A stretch of 24,825 nucleotides of DNA from Paulinella micropora. Lineage: Eukaryota; Cercozoa; Imbricatea; Euglyphida. Both the position numbers and the translations under genes were made by a program. Below, piece by piece: positions 8,857-24,825 of the stretch; within the stretch, counting starts at the first letter, position 1, and each line of letters opens with the position of its first letter. The DNA lies in contig BJOX01000149.1 of assembly GCA_009731375.1 (NCBI GenBank), positions 2,467 through 27,291 on the forward strand. Direction: 5' to 3'. The notes below the pieces were generated by a model. The model searched no databases, had not been told where the DNA came from, and saw only the letters and a list, made by a program, of their open reading frames with translations.

Positions 8857-8974
8857 TCAGCCTTTCCTTCTCACACTTCCAAGTCACGAATCGTATTCCA
8901 ACTAATCAGTCCCTAACTCAGCCTTTCCTTCTCACACTTCCAAGTCACGAATCGTATTCCAACTAATCAGTCCC
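8853..8974. repeat. 61-bp tandem duplication
   Basis: The unit TAACTCAGCCTTTCCTTCTC...CAGTCCC is present twice, head to tail (8853-8913 and 8914-8974), essentially identical, so it is recent. It abuts the fold-back element's right arm. Confidence 0.85.
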
Positions 8975-9886
8975 TACAAATGGCAAGTTTCTATTGTATT
9001 AATATTGTCACGGTACGGTAAAAGAGTGATTGCGTAAAAAAAATTACAATAAATATTAATATTTAATCAGTAGTATTAGATGATAGAATAATATTAATGT
9101 CACAGTGTTTGAATAGGTCCTTAGGCGGTGATATTAATATTAATAAACTACATTCGCGGTTTAAGAATGCTACCCGGCTCAGCTGCAGCCTGAGCCCGGC
9201 TCGGAAGGACTTAGAGTCAACTTTCAAGCACGGCTGTGACGTGCCCGGGTAAATACAGGTATTAATACTATTATCATACTCTAGTAATATGCTAAATATT
9301 AATGACGACAAGCACTGCAGTAAAGAAATGAATGAGATTTCTTTGCCAACACAAGTAAACTTATAACTAGACTCTCAACACAGAAGAAGTAGGAAAAGCC
9401 TGTAATGGACTGGTCCCTGCAGCCCGAGCGATTAGACAGGACGGTGACAACTTCGACTTCAGGTCCAAAGCTCAGCTGTAAGGTGATTCGGATTCCTGCA
9501 GCCACACAGCCGGGAGGGAAGTAATCCAACGCCTATGCAACCGCCGCCAGGACGATAAGCGGCGGGAACACGGCGTCCACAGCAGAACCTCAACTTATGG
9601 CCTTCCCACTCGTCCAAAGCACAAGGCAGAACCTCGCATACCGGGCACAGCTTTCGCCCCATCTGGTCCGATAATAATCTCCCTGATGTTGAGCTCGCGC
9701 GATACTGGCTGGGACTACCGCGCGTTTTTTTTTTTTTTTTTTTTTTTTTAAATGACACGGAGGAGATACGGAGGAAATCACCAATACACTTGAAGAAGGA
9801 CATGTTGCGGCCTAGTCACTGTTGTCTCGGGGACGCAAGCGCTGGTCTCTGCCATCCTGTTGCAGCTCCGCCGCAGAGCAAGGTCT
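8975..9886. other. No convincing gene; 3' flank of the NHL gene
   Basis: AT-rich sequence (9000-9300), then mixed sequence with a T23 run at about 9726-9748. The minus strand has a Cys-containing open stretch (LCPVCEVLPCALDEWEGHK, about 9630) that I cannot place. Part may be 3' UTR of the NHL gene ending at 9887. Confidence 0.4.
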
Positions 9887-23922
<14,036 letters not shown>

Positions 23923-24290
23923 CTTGTGGTGGAAAAGGGAAAGGATAGAACGGCCCGTTTTACTTAGAAAGGTATTTCTGTCTTCCCATGCAGATCATAA
24001 AGGCAGAATATCCACGGGCCGCCCGGATTGTTGGCAAAGAAAAGAATTGATTGGCTTTCTTCCCCCCTCTAATCTAACTTACACATTCGATCATCCTGAA
24101 TAAGCAAAAAACTATTAGAGGACAAGGGCCTCGATCCATCCTCTCACGCTCCTCCCCACTAAACCCAACTTCTGTCAGCCATGTGCATGGTTGTCAAGTT
24201 TGCATGTAAAGCGTTCATAACTTTTATCTTTACATTTTCTATGCATGAATTGCTGCATAAGGCAGATGCATCGTGTGTGATGTCTGTGTT
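23923..24290. other. Unassigned region upstream of the NHL gene
   Basis: The plus strand is open from 23894 to 24103, but the minus-strand reading of its left part fits the NHL gene better. No motif found in the rest. Confidence 0.4.
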
Positions 24291-24440
24291 TTTTATGTTA
24301 TGTAATGTTATGTTACGTTACGTCAGGTCACGTTACGCCAGGTTACGTTGTGGCAGGTTAAGTTATGTTATGTTATGTCATGAGCCATGTTATGAGTACT
24401 GTTATGCCATATCAGTCTGCACGTTAGCGTTATGTTACTG
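24291..24440. repeat. Degenerate GTTAC/GTTAT pentamer repeat
   Basis: Runs of TTATG, GTTAC, GTCAG and GTTAT with many changes: an old pentanucleotide array. Confidence 0.6.
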
Positions 24441-24586
24441 TTTGTCATTTTATACATGTTGTGTCTCTCTGTATATTATTTCTATCTTTTGTTAAGTTTA
24501 TTATGTTTTCTTATTGTTATCGCTGCACTTTATTTGTCTCGTTAATTTTCCTGGCTTTATTTGCTTTCTTGGGTTTCTATCCAGTC

Positions 24587-24662
24587 ATGTCAGGTAGCGC
24601 AGATGAGAAAGGACCAGCTGATGGCAGCCAGGCACTGAGGACAGAGCCAGCACAACCTGTGG
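24587..24662 (+). CDS. Candidate first coding exon of a plus-strand gene
   Basis: A pyrimidine-rich tract and acceptor (TTCTTGGGTTTCTATCCAG) end two bases before ATG. The frame MSGSADEKGPADGSQALRTE continues through PAQPV to a donor (GTACATGC) in phase 1, followed by a TATC array as intron. The sequence upstream would be a 5' UTR intron. Only 25 codons are visible, so no function can be given. Confidence 0.4.
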
Positions 24663-24680
24663 GTACATGCTTATCCATTT

Positions 24681-24825
<145 letters not shown>

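Noticed and set aside
24291-24440. Telomeric repeat (GGTTA-like)
   Set aside because: The pentamers are strongly degenerate and mixed, and the tract is internal to the window.

Overview
This is nuclear DNA of a eukaryote with an extremely microsatellite-rich genome. Well over half of the window is simple repeat: GATA, ATAC/TGTA, AG, TG, CTA/TAG, ATT, GAA, and homopolymers that break into four runs of N. I see no bacterial signal. The lineage cannot be fixed by eye; a repeat-rich alga, other protist or invertebrate would all fit.

Left part (1-8500). A tRNA-headed SINE with an (ATT)n tail starts the window. Between about 750 and 7720 every credible coding stretch is on the minus strand. In transcription order these are: a gag-like protein with a CCHC zinc knuckle (7721 down to 6412); a short acidic ORF; a GC-rich protein with a Thr/Pro/Gln-rich stalk and a long Cys/Trp-rich domain (to 4686); an unrecognised two-exon protein (3238 down to about 2805); and a RING-finger protein with a giant polyserine tract, a SUMO-interaction motif and SUMO-acceptor-like sites (2458 down to about 746). 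Three frame breaks in these genes are each repaired by removing a GT...CAG segment of only 25, 28 or 29 nt lying exactly between codons. These look like ultra-short introns. I find no reverse transcriptase or integrase.

Middle (8500-9886). A fold-back element, a 61-bp direct duplication and otherwise unexplained sequence.

Right part (9887-23922). The non-repetitive islands between the microsatellites turn out to be small exons (about 29-119 nt) of one minus-strand gene. Its blades carry the NHL signature (G..G..F..P.G, then L-Y-V-A-D/E, then R-V-x-V-F, then G.....F-G) in correct order over 14 kb, and the inferred splice phases agree from exon to exon. The reconstructed product has about six NHL blades (one half-blade apparently missing near an assembly gap), then a hydrophobic C-terminal segment. 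Several exons have left broken copies of their edges in the flanking microsatellites: upstream copies keep the acceptor side, downstream copies keep the donor side. This suggests that blocks made of repeat plus exon edge were duplicated. A family of about 213-bp inverted-repeat elements (four copies) also sits in these introns.

Far right. A plausible first coding exon of a plus-strand gene (24587-24662) lies divergent from the NHL gene, followed by a TATC array to the window end.
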